Assembly (NCBI RefSeq): GCF_001517085.1
Contig: NZ_LRAC01000109.1
Span: 1 to 64,000, forward strand
Reading direction: 5' to 3'
Source: Paenibacillus sp. DMB5
Lineage (GTDB): Bacteria; Bacillota; Bacilli; Paenibacillales; Paenibacillaceae
DNA length: 64,000 bases
The translations under genes and the position numbers were made by a program. Under the pieces are notes generated by a model. The model worked only from the letters and a program-made list of their open reading frames with translations, did not search any database and was not told where the DNA came from. The stretch's first letter is position 1. Every line of letters starts with the position of its first letter. This document shows positions 7,435 to 16,997 of this stretch, piece after piece.

Positions 7435-7628
7435 AAATCCCCTTTAACATCAAACTTAAAAACACATTTGGAAAAATTATACGTTGCTGCCTCCTGGCTA
7501 GTCAATGCACTAACGTTTATCTTATCCGGGCAGCCCTTCTAAATGCTGAGCCTAAGCAACTTATCCGCATAAACAACGTCCATATTAATATGGTAAACTC
7601 TTACTATTTGCAACAGGGAGGTTTATAC

Positions 7629-9011
7629 ATGCGTTATTTGACAGTGATTATATTGGCGGCTGCCATGCTCGCAGGATGTCAGCAGACGGATACAGCAGAA
7701 CAAGCGGGCACTTCTTCGTCCCCTCCTCCGGCAACGCTCCAGACAGCTACAGTTACTCCGGCCACCCCTTCGTCCGCAGCATCCTTAACCCCGGAGGAGC
7801 CATTTCTCTATATTGAGCAGATGAAGATTCTGGGCGGAAACGGTCAAGTTGTGCAGGTGAAGTCCAATACCGATATTGACCAGGCTTCACTGGAGTCCGC
7901 ACTGAAAAAAAGCCTGCAGATCAGCAATCCGCAGACAGCATTCAGCTATACGATGGAATGGGAGTCACCGAGGTTTGTGCAAATTCGTCTGCAGATGGAC
8001 GAGGATACCGCTTTTTCCGGGACATTTAATCTGGATGAAGCTAACACAGCAGATGGACGAAGCTATGCGAGCACAGAGCAGCCTTACCGTAATACTGTCG
8101 TTGTCAGATCACTGACTGATCAGGGCAGTATACATTTCAAAGGCATCGTATCCGGCACTGAGCGGATGCTTCCAGTCTGGAAGACAGGCTGGGTCAAAAC
8201 CGTCGATAACCAGCAACTCACCGGCCCCTCCTTTCTGTTCTATGGAGACGAAGAGCATCATCTGGTTCAGGCTCTGACAGGCCGGGAGCTTACGATTCCT
8301 TCTTTTCCCCGTGAGGAGGGCGCTTACGGCAATGACTACGGTTACCACGAAATGTATTCCGACCGCTTTTACCCCGGCTACACTTATATGGTATCAGGCA
8401 ACAAAACGCTGTACCGGGTAGACCTCAAGGATTTCTCCCGCAAGAAGCTTCATGTTTTTGATAAGCCGGTCTATGGGATGTCTTCATCGCCGGACGGCAC
8501 CCGTATCGCTGTATTGTACGCCCATAATGAATACATCGGCCCCGGAGCGGATTTGCTGATATTGGATCAGAAGGGAAATAAGCTGTTGTCCCGGGAGAAC
8601 GCAGCTTTCCTCTCACACAGTGACGGCTTCCTGTTCGTGTATCCGCTGGCCTGGGAGGATAACTCGATCCTGATACTACCCGCAGACAACGATGAGAGCA
8701 ACCCGCTAGGCAAAATCCGTTTTGACACCGGCAGCGGGGCTTCCAAAGTCTTGCCGGATGAGCGGATTACGGAGCAGGTTAAAGAGGATATTTGGAAACA
8801 TGAGCGGCAGCAGGATTACTACCTTCTGTCTACGCTCCAATGGTCGCGGGACGGCAGGTTCGCAGCTTACATGTCCGGTACAGGTACAATCCTGCTGTAT
8901 GACAAAAATGAAAGGACGATTGCTTTCGTGGCAGCAGGGGTTCTGCTTGGGTGGATGCCGGATGGAACGCTGGCCTGGGCCGATGTTGGCGGACATGCTT
9001 ATACTTTTTGA
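7629..9011 (+). CDS. Lipoprotein with beta-propeller-like repeats
   Basis: The start is set at the ATG at 7629, preceded by AGGGAGG; upstream in-frame codons lack such a site. The first residues form a lipoprotein signal ending in the lipobox LAGC, so the protein should be tethered outside the membrane. A Ser/Thr/Pro-rich linker follows, then an Ig-like N-terminal part (residues ~50-130) and a C-terminal region with propeller-type signatures (SSPDGTRIAVL, LQWSRDGRFAAY). The product is 460 residues. Ligand and role are unknown. Confidence 0.8.
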   Translation: MRYLTVIILAAAMLAGCQQTDTAEQAGTSSSPPPATLQTATVTPATPSSAASLTPEEPFLYIEQMKILGGNGQVVQVKSNTDIDQASLESALKKSLQISNPQTAFSYTMEWESPRFVQIRLQMDEDTAFSGTFNLDEANTADGRSYASTEQPYRNTVVVRSLTDQGSIHFKGIVSGTERMLPVWKTGWVKTVDNQQLTGPSFLFYGDEEHHLVQALTGRELTIPSFPREEGAYGNDYGYHEMYSDRFYPGYTYMVSGNKTLYRVDLKDFSRKKLHVFDKPVYGMSSSPDGTRIAVLYAHNEYIGPGADLLILDQKGNKLLSRENAAFLSHSDGFLFVYPLAWEDNSILILPADNDESNPLGKIRFDTGSGASKVLPDERITEQVKEDIWKHERQQDYYLLSTLQWSRDGRFAAYMSGTGTILLYDKNERTIAFVAAGVLLGWMPDGTLAWADVGGHAYTF

Positions 9012-9174
9012 GCAAACTTCCGGATTTGGCGGCACCAGAGTAACGAGATTACAACTGCCGGGTGTGAATTTTAATTATAATCATTTAATACATTGATAAA
9101 TTTTCCATAATAGGATACTTTAAAGAAAGCTTAGCGATAAGCAAGTTCCGTACACGAAAGGGGATGTGATTTTA

Positions 9175-9207
9175 ATGGCAGCTACTTATACGGTGGTTTC
9201 GTCTTAG
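9175..9207 (+). CDS. Possible 10-codon leader peptide upstream of the RsgA paralog
   Basis: ATG at 9175 is preceded by AAAGGGGATGTGA and encodes MAATYTVVSS then TAG. It lies 221 bp upstream of the GTPase start in a region with no other gene and ahead of a terminator-like hairpin (9340-9388). The layout resembles upstream ORF attenuators of ribosome-targeting-antibiotic resistance genes; function here is inference. Confidence 0.4.
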   Translation: MAATYTVVSS

Positions 9208-9339
9208 AATCGAATAGCAGGCATACACGAAAAACGCGGGATGATGCCCGTATTCTTTGTGATGCCATCCAAAGTAACCTTTCGTGAAAATTGCTGTTTG
9301 CAAGATACGATGTGGATCGTGTCTTCAGGTGCGTTCTTA

Positions 9340-9388
9340 TGCCGTGTATCAGCTGCTTCTTTAGAGGCTGCTGGTCCGCGGCATTTTT
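9340..9388 (+). promoter_or_regulatory. Terminator-like hairpin in the RsgA-paralog leader
   Basis: tgccg (9340-9344) pairs with cggca (9379-9383) and cagc (9350-9353) with gctg (9367-9370), followed by five T (9384-9388). An upstream cacgaaa/tttcgtg pair (around 9228 and 9283) could form a competing fold. The rest of 9012-9428 holds no other gene. Confidence 0.4.
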
Positions 9389-9428
9389 GCGTCCAAAAAA
9401 CAACATTAAAGGAGCTAACAACACAAAC

Positions 9429-10502
9429 ATGACCGATTTAAAAACCTATGGCTATATTGAAACAGAAGATATTCAAGAAGGATTAGTGCCCGGCAGGGTT
9501 ACCGAGCTGCGGCGCGAGCGCTTCACGGTTATAACTGAAAGAGGCGAAGTAACGGCGGTGCTCAAGGGAGCCTTTTATCACGGCGCGGATACGCGCTCCG
9601 ATTTTCCATGTGTCGGTGATTTCGTCCTGCTGCAGTACAACGGGAACGGGGATTCGCTCATCGTTACGGTGCTCCCCCGCCGCTCCAAGTTTGCACGTGC
9701 AGATTACTCCGGGCATGCTGCAGGCTATGCCAAAAACATCCGGGAGCAGATCGTCGCAACCAACTTTGATTATGTGTTTATAGTGACTTCGCTTAACCTG
9801 GATTTCAACGTAACCCGAATTATGCGGTATTTGACCCAAGTCAGGCAGAGCGGCGGCCAGCCGGTCGTTATTTTGACCAAAGCTGATCTCGTTGAAGACT
9901 ATAATCCCCTGCTCGCAGAAGTCATAAATAGCATTCCCGATGTGCCGGTTCACGCCATTTGCAGTCATACCCGCCTTGGGCTGAATGAACTCACCCCCTA
10001 TCTGCTTCCGGGCAAAACAGCCGTTTTTCTCGGCATGTCCGGCGTCGGTAAATCCTCACTATTAAATGCGTTAATGGAACAGGATGTAATGAAGGTACAG
10101 GCGATCCGGGAGGTTGACAGCCGCGGGCGGCATACGACAACGCACCGTCAGCTGTTCATGCTCCCCACCGGTACGATGGTGATTGATACGCCGGGGATGC
10201 GTGAGCTCGGGCTTTTTGATGCCGCTGAAGGCATACATGCGAGCTTTGGCGATGTGGAGGAACGGTTTGGAAAGTGCCGCTTTGCCGATTACCGCCATGT
10301 GACTGAACCGGGCTGTGCCGTTCTCGCCGCGCTGGCGGATGGTTCGTTGCCGCGTGAACGTTGGGAGCATTATCTTACCCAGCAGCATGAGCACCAATAT
10401 GTCCAGGATAAATCACGCTACCTGATTGACAAGCGGGCCCGAAACAAAACAATAGCCATGCATAGCAAGCAAACCAGGGAAAACGGGGGATGGAAAAAAT
10501 GA
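9429..10502 (+). CDS. RsgA-type (YjeQ/YloQ) GTPase, paralog
   Basis: The 357-residue protein is a circularly permuted GTPase of the RsgA family, which acts in late 30S maturation: an OB fold (~20-90), then G4 (TKAD, 150-153), G1 (GMSGVGKSS, 202-210) and G3 (DTPG, 253-256). The C-terminal zinc knuckle reads C-x4-Y-x-H-x5-C (Cys283, Tyr288, His290, Cys296), so one usual Cys ligand is replaced by Tyr. It is not in the prkC/rpe context of housekeeping rsgA, suggesting a second copy with a specialised job. The ATG at 9429 fits the family start; AAAGGAG lies ~15 bases upstream. The 3' end overlaps the next gene. Confidence 0.88.
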   Translation: MTDLKTYGYIETEDIQEGLVPGRVTELRRERFTVITERGEVTAVLKGAFYHGADTRSDFPCVGDFVLLQYNGNGDSLIVTVLPRRSKFARADYSGHAAGYAKNIREQIVATNFDYVFIVTSLNLDFNVTRIMRYLTQVRQSGGQPVVILTKADLVEDYNPLLAEVINSIPDVPVHAICSHTRLGLNELTPYLLPGKTAVFLGMSGVGKSSLLNALMEQDVMKVQAIREVDSRGRHTTTHRQLFMLPTGTMVIDTPGMRELGLFDAAEGIHASFGDVEERFGKCRFADYRHVTEPGCAVLAALADGSLPRERWEHYLTQQHEHQYVQDKSRYLIDKRARNKTIAMHSKQTRENGGWKK

Positions 10503-11515
10503 AGATTACAATCGAAACATTAACATATGTCTTAAGCCAGCAGTTCAAGAAGGAAATCATCTCAGCTGACTTCACTACTAAGTCTCTGCAGGGCGGAACG
10601 GTGGGAAATGTTAATTTGGTAACAGGAACCGCCGAAACCTCGGACGGAGAGAAATTGCCGTACCGTGTCGTGCTGAAAATCCAGAAAAAATGGGAGCGCT
10701 ACAGTGATCCGGGTTCATGGCGCCGGGAGTATGATCTCTATGCCTCTGACTTAGGAGCAACGTTCCCGGATACCTTCCGCTGGCCGGAATGTTACCACGC
10801 TGAAATGAATGCCGAGCAGAATGAATATCAGCTGTGGCTGGAATTCATCGATGGTGTATCCGGCTTAGACTTGACCGGTGACATGTATGAGCAGGCTGCA
10901 CTGGAGTTAGGGCGTTATCAGGGCAAGCTGTATGCGGAACAGCCTGCTGTGCTGGAGCGTCTGACCAATTTGAGCCGGGCGGATCTCATGAAGAATACGT
11001 ATCTGCATTACCGGTCATGGCCGCTCGTCTACAATTATATCCGTTCGGAGGATTGTGAATTTCCGCAGCATGTGCGGCAAATGCTTATTGATATCGACGA
11101 GCATTCAGAGGAGATTTTCGCCCGCATCGAACAATTGCCGCTCGTGCTGTGCCACCGTGACTTCTGGATCACCAATATCATCTATGACGGAGGGACAATC
11201 GCACTCATCGACTGGGATACCTCCGGATGGGGCTACCTGGGCGAGGATCTTGCCAGCCTGCTGGCGGATGAAGTGGATCTTGATCACATGATCGAATATT
11301 ACCACCGGTGCATCCCCGCATATTACAAAGGCTTTGCAGAGTATGCGGATGCTCCCCCTGTCGCCGATCATTGCGTCTGCGAAATGATCCTGATCATATT
11401 CGGGTATAGACTTGTAGAAGGGTACCTCCACTCCAAGAACGAAGACGGGAAGTCGCTTAATCTCCAGACGCTCCACAAAATCTATGAAATGAAGAACACC
11501 CCTGTCCTGAGCTGA
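10499..11515 (+). CDS. Aminoglycoside-phosphotransferase-fold kinase
   Basis: The protein has the APH/choline-kinase fold: an N-terminal nucleotide lobe, the catalytic loop HRDFWITN (about residue 215) and the metal-binding IDWD (about 235). Substrate cannot be told; the family includes antibiotic kinases and small-molecule kinases. The start at 10499 overlaps the GTPase stop as ATGA with GGGGGATGG upstream; an in-frame ATG at 10490 is the alternative. Coupling to an RsgA paralog and a possible leader hints at a response to ribosome-targeting compounds, which is speculative. Confidence 0.8.
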   Translation: MKITIETLTYVLSQQFKKEIISADFTTKSLQGGTVGNVNLVTGTAETSDGEKLPYRVVLKIQKKWERYSDPGSWRREYDLYASDLGATFPDTFRWPECYHAEMNAEQNEYQLWLEFIDGVSGLDLTGDMYEQAALELGRYQGKLYAEQPAVLERLTNLSRADLMKNTYLHYRSWPLVYNYIRSEDCEFPQHVRQMLIDIDEHSEEIFARIEQLPLVLCHRDFWITNIIYDGGTIALIDWDTSGWGYLGEDLASLLADEVDLDHMIEYYHRCIPAYYKGFAEYADAPPVADHCVCEMILIIFGYRLVEGYLHSKNEDGKSLNLQTLHKIYEMKNTPVLS

Positions 11516-11542
11516 CTTGACTCTTAATGCTCTAAAAGCTCT

Positions 11543-11588
11543 AAAAAACTCCGGATATCCGCCAATGCAGCGGGTTTCGGAGTTTTTT
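11543..11588. terminator. Bidirectional intrinsic terminator
   Basis: aaaaaactccg (11543-11553) pairs with cggagtttttt (11578-11588). It serves the kinase gene on the plus strand and the convergent 105-residue gene on the minus strand. Confidence 0.85.
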
Positions 11589-11593
11589 ACTTG

Positions 11594-11911
11594 CTATAAG
11601 TCGTAATTGCTGAAAACGCGAACTAATCTTTGATTCAAATTATCATATTCTTTTATAAGATCTGCTTCATTTTTAGAATATTTACTTTGTACATAAAATC
11701 TGCTGCTGGTATACAAAAGAGACCATACTATATCTTTAGATACCCATCCTTCTTTACGAATCGATTCCTGGTAGGCATCCAGTGTTGTATGAAGACGTTG
11801 AATCAGGTCGTGATCAATCAAAGCGTTCCCATTCCCGCCGCCGTTTCCCCTTAACTTTACAGTAAGGGCTTTACAAATTACCTTTAGCTCTTTCTCCAGG
11901 TCAGATTCCAC
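11594..11911 (-). CDS. Hypothetical 105-residue helical protein
   Basis: GTG start (11909-11911) with GGAGGG five bases upstream. The product is mostly helical and charged, with a central glycine/asparagine patch (RGNGGGNGNAL), no signal peptide and no recognised domain. It lies 25 bp downstream of the second SMR gene on the same strand and might share its transcript, but nothing shows a functional link. Confidence 0.65.
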   Translation of the reverse strand: MESDLEKELKVICKALTVKLRGNGGGNGNALIDHDLIQRLHTTLDAYQESIRKEGWVSKDIVWSLLYTSSRFYVQSKYSKNEADLIKEYDNLNQRLVRVFSNYDL

Positions 11912-11936
11912 ATGATCCCTCCATGTTCAAATAAAC

Positions 11937-12296
11937 TCATAGCTGCCCCTGCGCTGCCTTTTCCGGATGATTGGAGGAGTTCAGCAGCACCACACCACCG
12001 ATGATAGCGGCAATACCGAGGAAAGACACGAAGGTGAACGGATCGCCCCACACCACCACACCAAGCAGGGCTGTAATAGCCGTACCCACGCCCGACCAGA
12101 CCGCATACGCGAAGCTTAAGGGAATGACCCGCAGACTCATGGATAGGCTGAAAAAAGATAACCCCATCCCCACAACTACCCCGAGACCGGGCAGCAGATT
12201 CGTGAACCCGTCTGATAACTTAAGCATCGTCGTCCCGAATATTTCAAAGCAGATGGCCATAGCCAGGTATATGTAACTTTTCAATTCAATCCCCAT
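11937..12296 (-). CDS. Small multidrug resistance (SMR) transporter subunit
   Basis: The 119-residue protein has four membrane helices and the SMR signatures: a helix-1 Glu in AICFEIFGTTMLKLS, the AYAVWSGVG segment in helix 3 and a GGVVLLNSS end. SMR proteins export lipophilic cations, quaternary ammonium or guanidinium compounds by proton exchange. It is the second of two adjacent SMR genes, as in heterodimeric pairs such as EbrAB or YkkCD; its slightly longer, polar C-terminus fits the partner of unequal topology. Confidence 0.9.
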   Translation of the reverse strand: MGIELKSYIYLAMAICFEIFGTTMLKLSDGFTNLLPGLGVVVGMGLSFFSLSMSLRVIPLSFAYAVWSGVGTAITALLGVVVWGDPFTFVSFLGIAAIIGGVVLLNSSNHPEKAAQGQL

Positions 12297-12320
12297 CCTC
12301 TTCTTTGCCCGTAAAATAAA

Positions 12321-12650
12321 TCAATGCGTTCCGCCCGTAGCCAGCTTCAGTGTAATGACACCGCCGATGATCAGCAGCAGACCCAGTATTTTTTTTCGGT
12401 TAAGCCGTTCTTTATAAAAGAATACTCCAACCATGGCCGTTAACGCCGTACCCGCCCCGGACCAGATCGCATAAGCCGTGCCGAGTGAGATCGACTGCAG
12501 CGCCAGAGACAGAAAGTAAAAGGCTGAGCCGAGTCCAATCACCACCCCGAGTGACGGATATAGCCGTCTGAAGCCGTTGGATAATTTGAGCAGGGAGCTT
12601 CCGCAGACCTCTGACACAATGGCAACCGCCAATAAAATAAAGGGATTCAC
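12321..12650 (-). CDS. Small multidrug resistance (SMR) transporter subunit
   Basis: A 109-residue four-helix SMR protein with the conserved Glu in VSEVCGSSLLKLS and AYAIWSGAGTALTA in helix 3. It lies 24 bp upstream of its SMR partner and directly downstream of a TetR-type regulator gene, giving a regulator-transporter-transporter operon. The pair is expected to form an antiparallel heterodimer in the membrane. Confidence 0.9.
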   Translation of the reverse strand: MNPFILLAVAIVSEVCGSSLLKLSNGFRRLYPSLGVVIGLGSAFYFLSLALQSISLGTAYAIWSGAGTALTAMVGVFFYKERLNRKKILGLLLIIGGVITLKLATGGTH

Positions 12651-12663
12651 AATCCTTTTCCTC

Positions 12664-13205
12664 CTACACCGTCATTTTTAGTAGTTCCTGTATGACCTGT
12701 TCGCGCAGCTCTGCATCCAGTTTCCCTAAGCTGAACATTTCAGAGAACCACAGGCCGTCGGCAGCGAGCCGTACAATGGTGGAACGCACGGGATCGATCC
12801 GTCGTTTTCAATGTCTTTTTGCCAGAGCCCATACTGCTCCTGCAGCTTCCCAAGCAGCTCCGGCTTGCTGAAAAGCGCCGCAGTCAGCGCCGTGCTGATC
12901 CCGTTCCCGTCCTTGATATCACAGGCCACAGATTCCGTGTATGCCCTGCTCCACTTGCCTTCATTAACAGCTGAAACCGCCACCCGCTCCTGGACATCGG
13001 TCACGAATCCGTCCGTCAGCTCTTCGACCAGCCCTTGAATCAAAGCATTTTTATTCGGAAAATGGTGCAGCAGTCCGCCCTTACTGACGCCGGCCTCTCT
13101 GGCAACCGCCTCGAGTGTAAGCTTCTCCACCCCTTGGCTCCTGATTATTAAAGATGCGGCTGTCAAAATAACCCCGCGTTTAGAATTAACGTTCAATGGA
13201 TTCAC
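12664..13205 (-). pseudogene. TetR-family repressor of the SMR pair, frameshifted near its end
   Basis: The N-terminus is a typical TetR helix-turn-helix (LTLEAVAREAGVSKGGLLHHF, with EAVAREAGVSKGGLLHHF the core). The open frame ends after 159 residues in a nonsense tail (SIPCVPPLYG...), but one base away the frame continues DPVRSTIVRLAADGLWFSEM... to a stop at 12664-12666 with the usual end of this family. One G/C is missing at a short run near 12800. This is more likely a sequencing indel than decay. It precedes the SMR genes and has a palindrome in its own promoter, so it should autoregulate the operon. Confidence 0.8.
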
Positions 13206-13215
13206 CTCTGGATTT

Positions 13216-13245
13216 ACTATACCGTCCGGACGGTTTAAGTGTCAA
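13216..13245 (-). promoter_or_regulatory. TetR-operon promoter with operator palindrome in the spacer
   Basis: TTGACA (13240-13245) and TATAGT (13216-13221) lie 18 bp apart on the minus strand. The perfect 14-bp palindrome accgtccggacggt (13221-13234) fills the spacer. This is the classical position for a repressor and most likely the TetR operator. Confidence 0.8.
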
Positions 13246-13260
13246 AGTATTTTAAGCAGC

Positions 13261-13313
13261 AAAAAAACGCATCTGCCCGGTCTTGTCAGTCCTAATCAAG
13301 TTCCGGCAGACGC
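13261..13313 (-). terminator. Intrinsic terminator of the ABC exporter operon
   Basis: gcatctgcc (13269-13277) pairs with ggcagacgc (13305-13313) with one G-U pair; the minus strand then runs into seven T. Confidence 0.75.
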
Positions 13314-13372
13314 CGCCTGTTATGTGTACCTCTGCTTATTATGACTGATCCAGCCATGTAATGTCTGTGCTG

Positions 13373-15112
13373 CTACACCGCCGCAAACTGGCTGTTGTAC
13401 AGCCTCGCATAATGCCCGCCGCTCGCCAGCAGTCCTTCATGAGTCCCGCTCTCGACAATGTCCCCGTCCTTCATATAGAGGATAATATCCGACTCACGGA
13501 TCGTTGACAGCCGGTGGGCGATGACAAAGCTGGTCCGGCCCGAGATCATCTTCAGAAAAGCTTTCTGGATGCGTATCTCGGTCAGCGTATCAATGCTGCT
13601 GGTCGCCTCATCGAGAATCAGCATTGGCGGATCAGCCAGCATGACGCGGGCGATGGTCAGCAGCTGCTTCTGGCCCTGGGACAAATTGTCACCGGAGCCG
13701 CTGATCTTAGTTGCGTAACCCTCAGGCAGGCGTTTAATGAAGCTGTGGGCGCTCGCCGCCTTGGCGGCAGCGATCACTTCCTCATCACTCGCCTCCGGCT
13801 TGCCGTAGGCGATATTATCGCGGATCGTACCGCCGAACAGCCAGGTGTCCTGGAGAACCATCCCGAAGTTCTGCCGGAGGCTGTCACGGGTGAAGTGATT
13901 GATATCCACACCGTCAATACGGATGCTGCCGCTGTCCACAGCGTAGAAGCGCATAAGCAGGTTAACGAGCGTCGTCTTCCCTGCTCCTGTCTGGCCGACT
14001 ATGGCTACACGGGTACCCGGCTTTACTACCAGACTGAAATTACGGATCAGCGGCCGCTCCGGCGCATAAGCAAAGCTTACTTTGTCAAAAGTAATCGTCC
14101 CCTGTCTTGCGCCCAGCACATGGGCGTCAGGAGCATCCGGCGTTTCCGGCACCATATCGAGAATCCTGAAGACGCGCTGGGCCGAAGCCGTCGCTGACTG
14201 CAGCTGAGTGATTACACCTGTGATTTCATTAAACGGCTTGGCGAATAGATTGGAGTAGATCAGGAAGCTCGACAGGTCTCCGACCGAGAAATGCCCGCCG
14301 ATCACCAGCGCACTGCCGATCATCGCAATGACCGAAAAAGTAATATTATTGACCAGCCGGGTCGTCGGATTGGCCAGCGAGCCGTAAAACTGTGATTTAA
14401 CCCCGGTCTGATACAGCTCATTGTTGCGTTCGGAGAATTGGGCAAAGGAGCGGTCCTCGTAATGGTAGGCCTGCACGACCTTTTGCCCGCCGACAATCTC
14501 CTCCACATAGCCGTTCAGTCCGCCGAGAATCTTCGCTTGCTCGCGGAACAGCTTCTGGGAGCGTGTCGTAATGAATCTGGCGACAAAATAAGTCACCGGT
14601 GCCGACAGTAGAACTACTACAGTCATAACAGGGCTGATATAGAGCATCAGTCCGATTGCTCCGGCAATTGTGACAATACCGGTCAGCAGGGTCGAGAAGC
14701 CCTGCAGGAGCCCGTCAGAGACAGCATCCATATCATTGACAAACCGGCTTATGCTGTCGCCCTGCGGATGATTGTCATGGAATTTGAGGGGCAGCGTATC
14801 CAGCTTATCAAATAAGTCACGGCGCAGATCATAGACCGTTTTGTAGGCGATTTTGTTGGTGTAATAGGTCAGTAGCCAGCCGAAAAAGCTGCCGGCAGCA
14901 TACACGGCGCCCAGAATCAGCAGCAGCCGGAGAATTTCCGGAAAATCGACATTGTCCGGCCCGATCATGCGGTCGATTGCCCGCCCGATCAGCAGCGGGC
15001 CGATCAGACTTGCGGCCACGCTCAGGATGGCACAGATTACAGCTCCGATAGAAATGCCGCGGTATTGTCTTGTATAATTCAGCAGCCTCTTCCATGTTTC
15101 ATTGGTATTCAT
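13373..15112 (-). CDS. ABC exporter half-transporter (membrane + ATPase)
   Basis: The 579-residue protein has six transmembrane helices in the first ~310 residues and a C-terminal ATPase with Walker A (GQTGAGKTT), ABC signature (LSQGQ) and Walker B followed by Glu (MLILDEATSS), then the switch His (IAHR). It is the canonical member of a two-gene heterodimeric multidrug or lipid exporter like BmrCD/LmrCD. The ATG overlaps the stop of the partner gene by four bases when that gene's frameshift is corrected. A LysR regulator is transcribed divergently. Confidence 0.93.
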   Translation of the reverse strand: MNTNETWKRLLNYTRQYRGISIGAVICAILSVAASLIGPLLIGRAIDRMIGPDNVDFPEILRLLLILGAVYAAGSFFGWLLTYYTNKIAYKTVYDLRRDLFDKLDTLPLKFHDNHPQGDSISRFVNDMDAVSDGLLQGFSTLLTGIVTIAGAIGLMLYISPVMTVVVLLSAPVTYFVARFITTRSQKLFREQAKILGGLNGYVEEIVGGQKVVQAYHYEDRSFAQFSERNNELYQTGVKSQFYGSLANPTTRLVNNITFSVIAMIGSALVIGGHFSVGDLSSFLIYSNLFAKPFNEITGVITQLQSATASAQRVFRILDMVPETPDAPDAHVLGARQGTITFDKVSFAYAPERPLIRNFSLVVKPGTRVAIVGQTGAGKTTLVNLLMRFYAVDSGSIRIDGVDINHFTRDSLRQNFGMVLQDTWLFGGTIRDNIAYGKPEASDEEVIAAAKAASAHSFIKRLPEGYATKISGSGDNLSQGQKQLLTIARVMLADPPMLILDEATSSIDTLTEIRIQKAFLKMISGRTSFVIAHRLSTIRESDIILYMKDGDIVESGTHEGLLASGGHYARLYNSQFAAV

Positions 15113-16847
15113 TGCGCCACCTCCTGGCTGGACAGCTGTGATTCACAAATCTCGCGGTAAACCCCGCAGGTCTTAAGCAGTTCCTCATGTGTTCCTGTTC
15201 CGGCAATCCGTCCCTCGTCAAAGACGATGATCTGGTCCGCCTGCTGCACGGTGCTGACCCGCTGTGATACGAGCAGCACCGTCATATCCCGCCCGTACTC
15301 CCTAAGCGCCTTGCGGAGAGCGGCATCTGTTGCAAAATCCAGCGCGCTGAGGAATCGTCCAGAATCAGAATCGGCGGACGGCCGACTACGGCGCGGGCAA
15401 TCGTCAGACGCTGCTTCTGGCCGCCTGACAGATTCAGGCCGCCCCGGGCTACCGGCGTCTCCATCCCTTCTGGCAGCTTGCTGATGAACTCCTCTGCCTG
15501 GGCTACCACAGCGGCCTGCAGCAGCTCTTCACGGGTGGCATCCTGCTTGCCCCAGCGGATGTTATCTGCGATCGTACCGGTGAACAGCAGCGCCTTTTGC
15601 GGTACGATACCGATCAGGCTCCGCAGCTGCTCCAGCGGGTAATCCTTGACGTTCACCCCTCTGACCCGAATATTCCCTTGAACGGAATCATAAAAACGCG
15701 GAATCAGGTTAACGAACGTCGATTTACCGGAGCCTGTACTGCCGATCAGCCCGACTGTCTGGCCTTGGATTATCTTTACGGTAATGTCCTCAAGCGCAAG
15801 CTCACCGGTACGGTTATAACCGAAGGAGACCTGTTCGAAGGAGATGGCAGGGACATTAGAAGGTGCTGCGGCAGGAATCGCGATATTCCCTTCATCCGGA
15901 ACAGAGGTAGTTGAGGCCAAGACTTCGTTAACCCGGTTAGCGGAGGATGATGCTTTGGTGAACAAGATCACCAGATTCGATACGACGATCAGGGCCAGCA
16001 GTATCTGGGTGACATAGTTGATAAAAGCGATAATCTCCCCCTGCGACAGGCGACCGGCATTGATGTGCCAGCCGCCTGCCCAGAGGATGGCGATAATCGC
16101 CGCGTTGACGACCAGTGTCGTCATGGGTCCGAGCCAGGCGGCGATGCGGGAGACCCGGATCGCTGTCTCCGTCAGATCATCCGACGCCGCTGCAAAACGC
16201 TGCTTCTCGCGGCGTGACTCCGCAAATGCACGGATAACGCGGATACCGGACAGATTTTCGCTCAGCACCAGCGCCAGATGATCGAGCTTCTGCTGATATT
16301 TGCGGTATAGCGGGCTGCTGCGGGTGATAATAAAATACAGGATCACTCCGAACACCGGTGTTGCCGCCAGCAGAATCAGCGACAGCCGGAAGTCGAGGAT
16401 CATCGACATGATGATCGCCCCGATGCAGATGAACGGCGCACGGACAACCAGCCGGATCAGCATGGCTACGGCCAGCTGCAGCTGGTTCACGTCATTAGTG
16501 ATCCGGTTGATCAAGGATGGCGTTCCCAGCTTATCCAGCTCTGCGTATGAGAGCGAGGATACATGCTTGAACATTCTGTTGCGCAGCGATGTGCCGAAGC
16601 CCTGCGATGCGCGGGCGGCGTAATACTGGCAGACCATGGAGCAGCCAAAGCCCATTAACGTCATGAGAAGCATCAGACAGCCCATCCGGTATACATAGGC
16701 GCTATCCTGGTTGCCGATACCGTTGTTAACAATCAGCGCAACAACGGTCGGCAGCAGCAGCTCCAGTATCGCTTCAAGCAGCTTGAAGATCGGTCCGAGG
16801 ATCACCTCTTTTTTATACGGTTTCAGAAAAACAGCCATTTTAAACAT
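15109..16847 (-). pseudogene. ABC exporter half-transporter, frameshifted in the ATPase domain
   Basis: The frame from ATG 16847 encodes six membrane helices and an ATPase domain with Walker A (GSTGSGKST), signature (LSGGQ) and a Walker B LILDDSS, with Asp in place of the catalytic Glu; that degenerate Walker B is typical for one partner of a heterodimer. It then breaks near 15348 into nonsense. In the next frame the domain continues normally (ALDFATDAALRKAL..., VLLVSQRVSTV) to a TGA at 15109-15111 that overlaps the partner's ATG. One missing base restores a ~579-residue protein, so an indel error is likely. The switch residue is Gln (SQR) rather than His. Confidence 0.88.
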
Positions 16848-16947
16848 AAGTACTCACCAGCCTATACAGTATGTATCTCTATGCAATCATTAAAAGACCC
16901 GTTATGATTATGTCATATCTGCTACCATATTAATAATATTGGTTTCA

Positions 16948-16960
16948 TATCTCTGAGATA
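16948..16960. promoter_or_regulatory. Candidate LysR operator
   Basis: tatctctgagata is a perfect 13-bp dyad in the divergent ABC/LysR intergenic region. A second, imperfect AT-rich dyad lies at about 16925-16942. This is the usual arrangement for LysR autoregulation and control of the divergent operon. Confidence 0.45.
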
Positions 16961-16997
16961 CGAATTTCATATGTCATTATAATCTAACAGGAGGTTA

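Noticed and set aside
15109..16847. Truly truncated ABC transporter gene
   Set aside because: The missing C-terminus is intact in the next frame and ends exactly on the partner's start, so one missing base explains it better.
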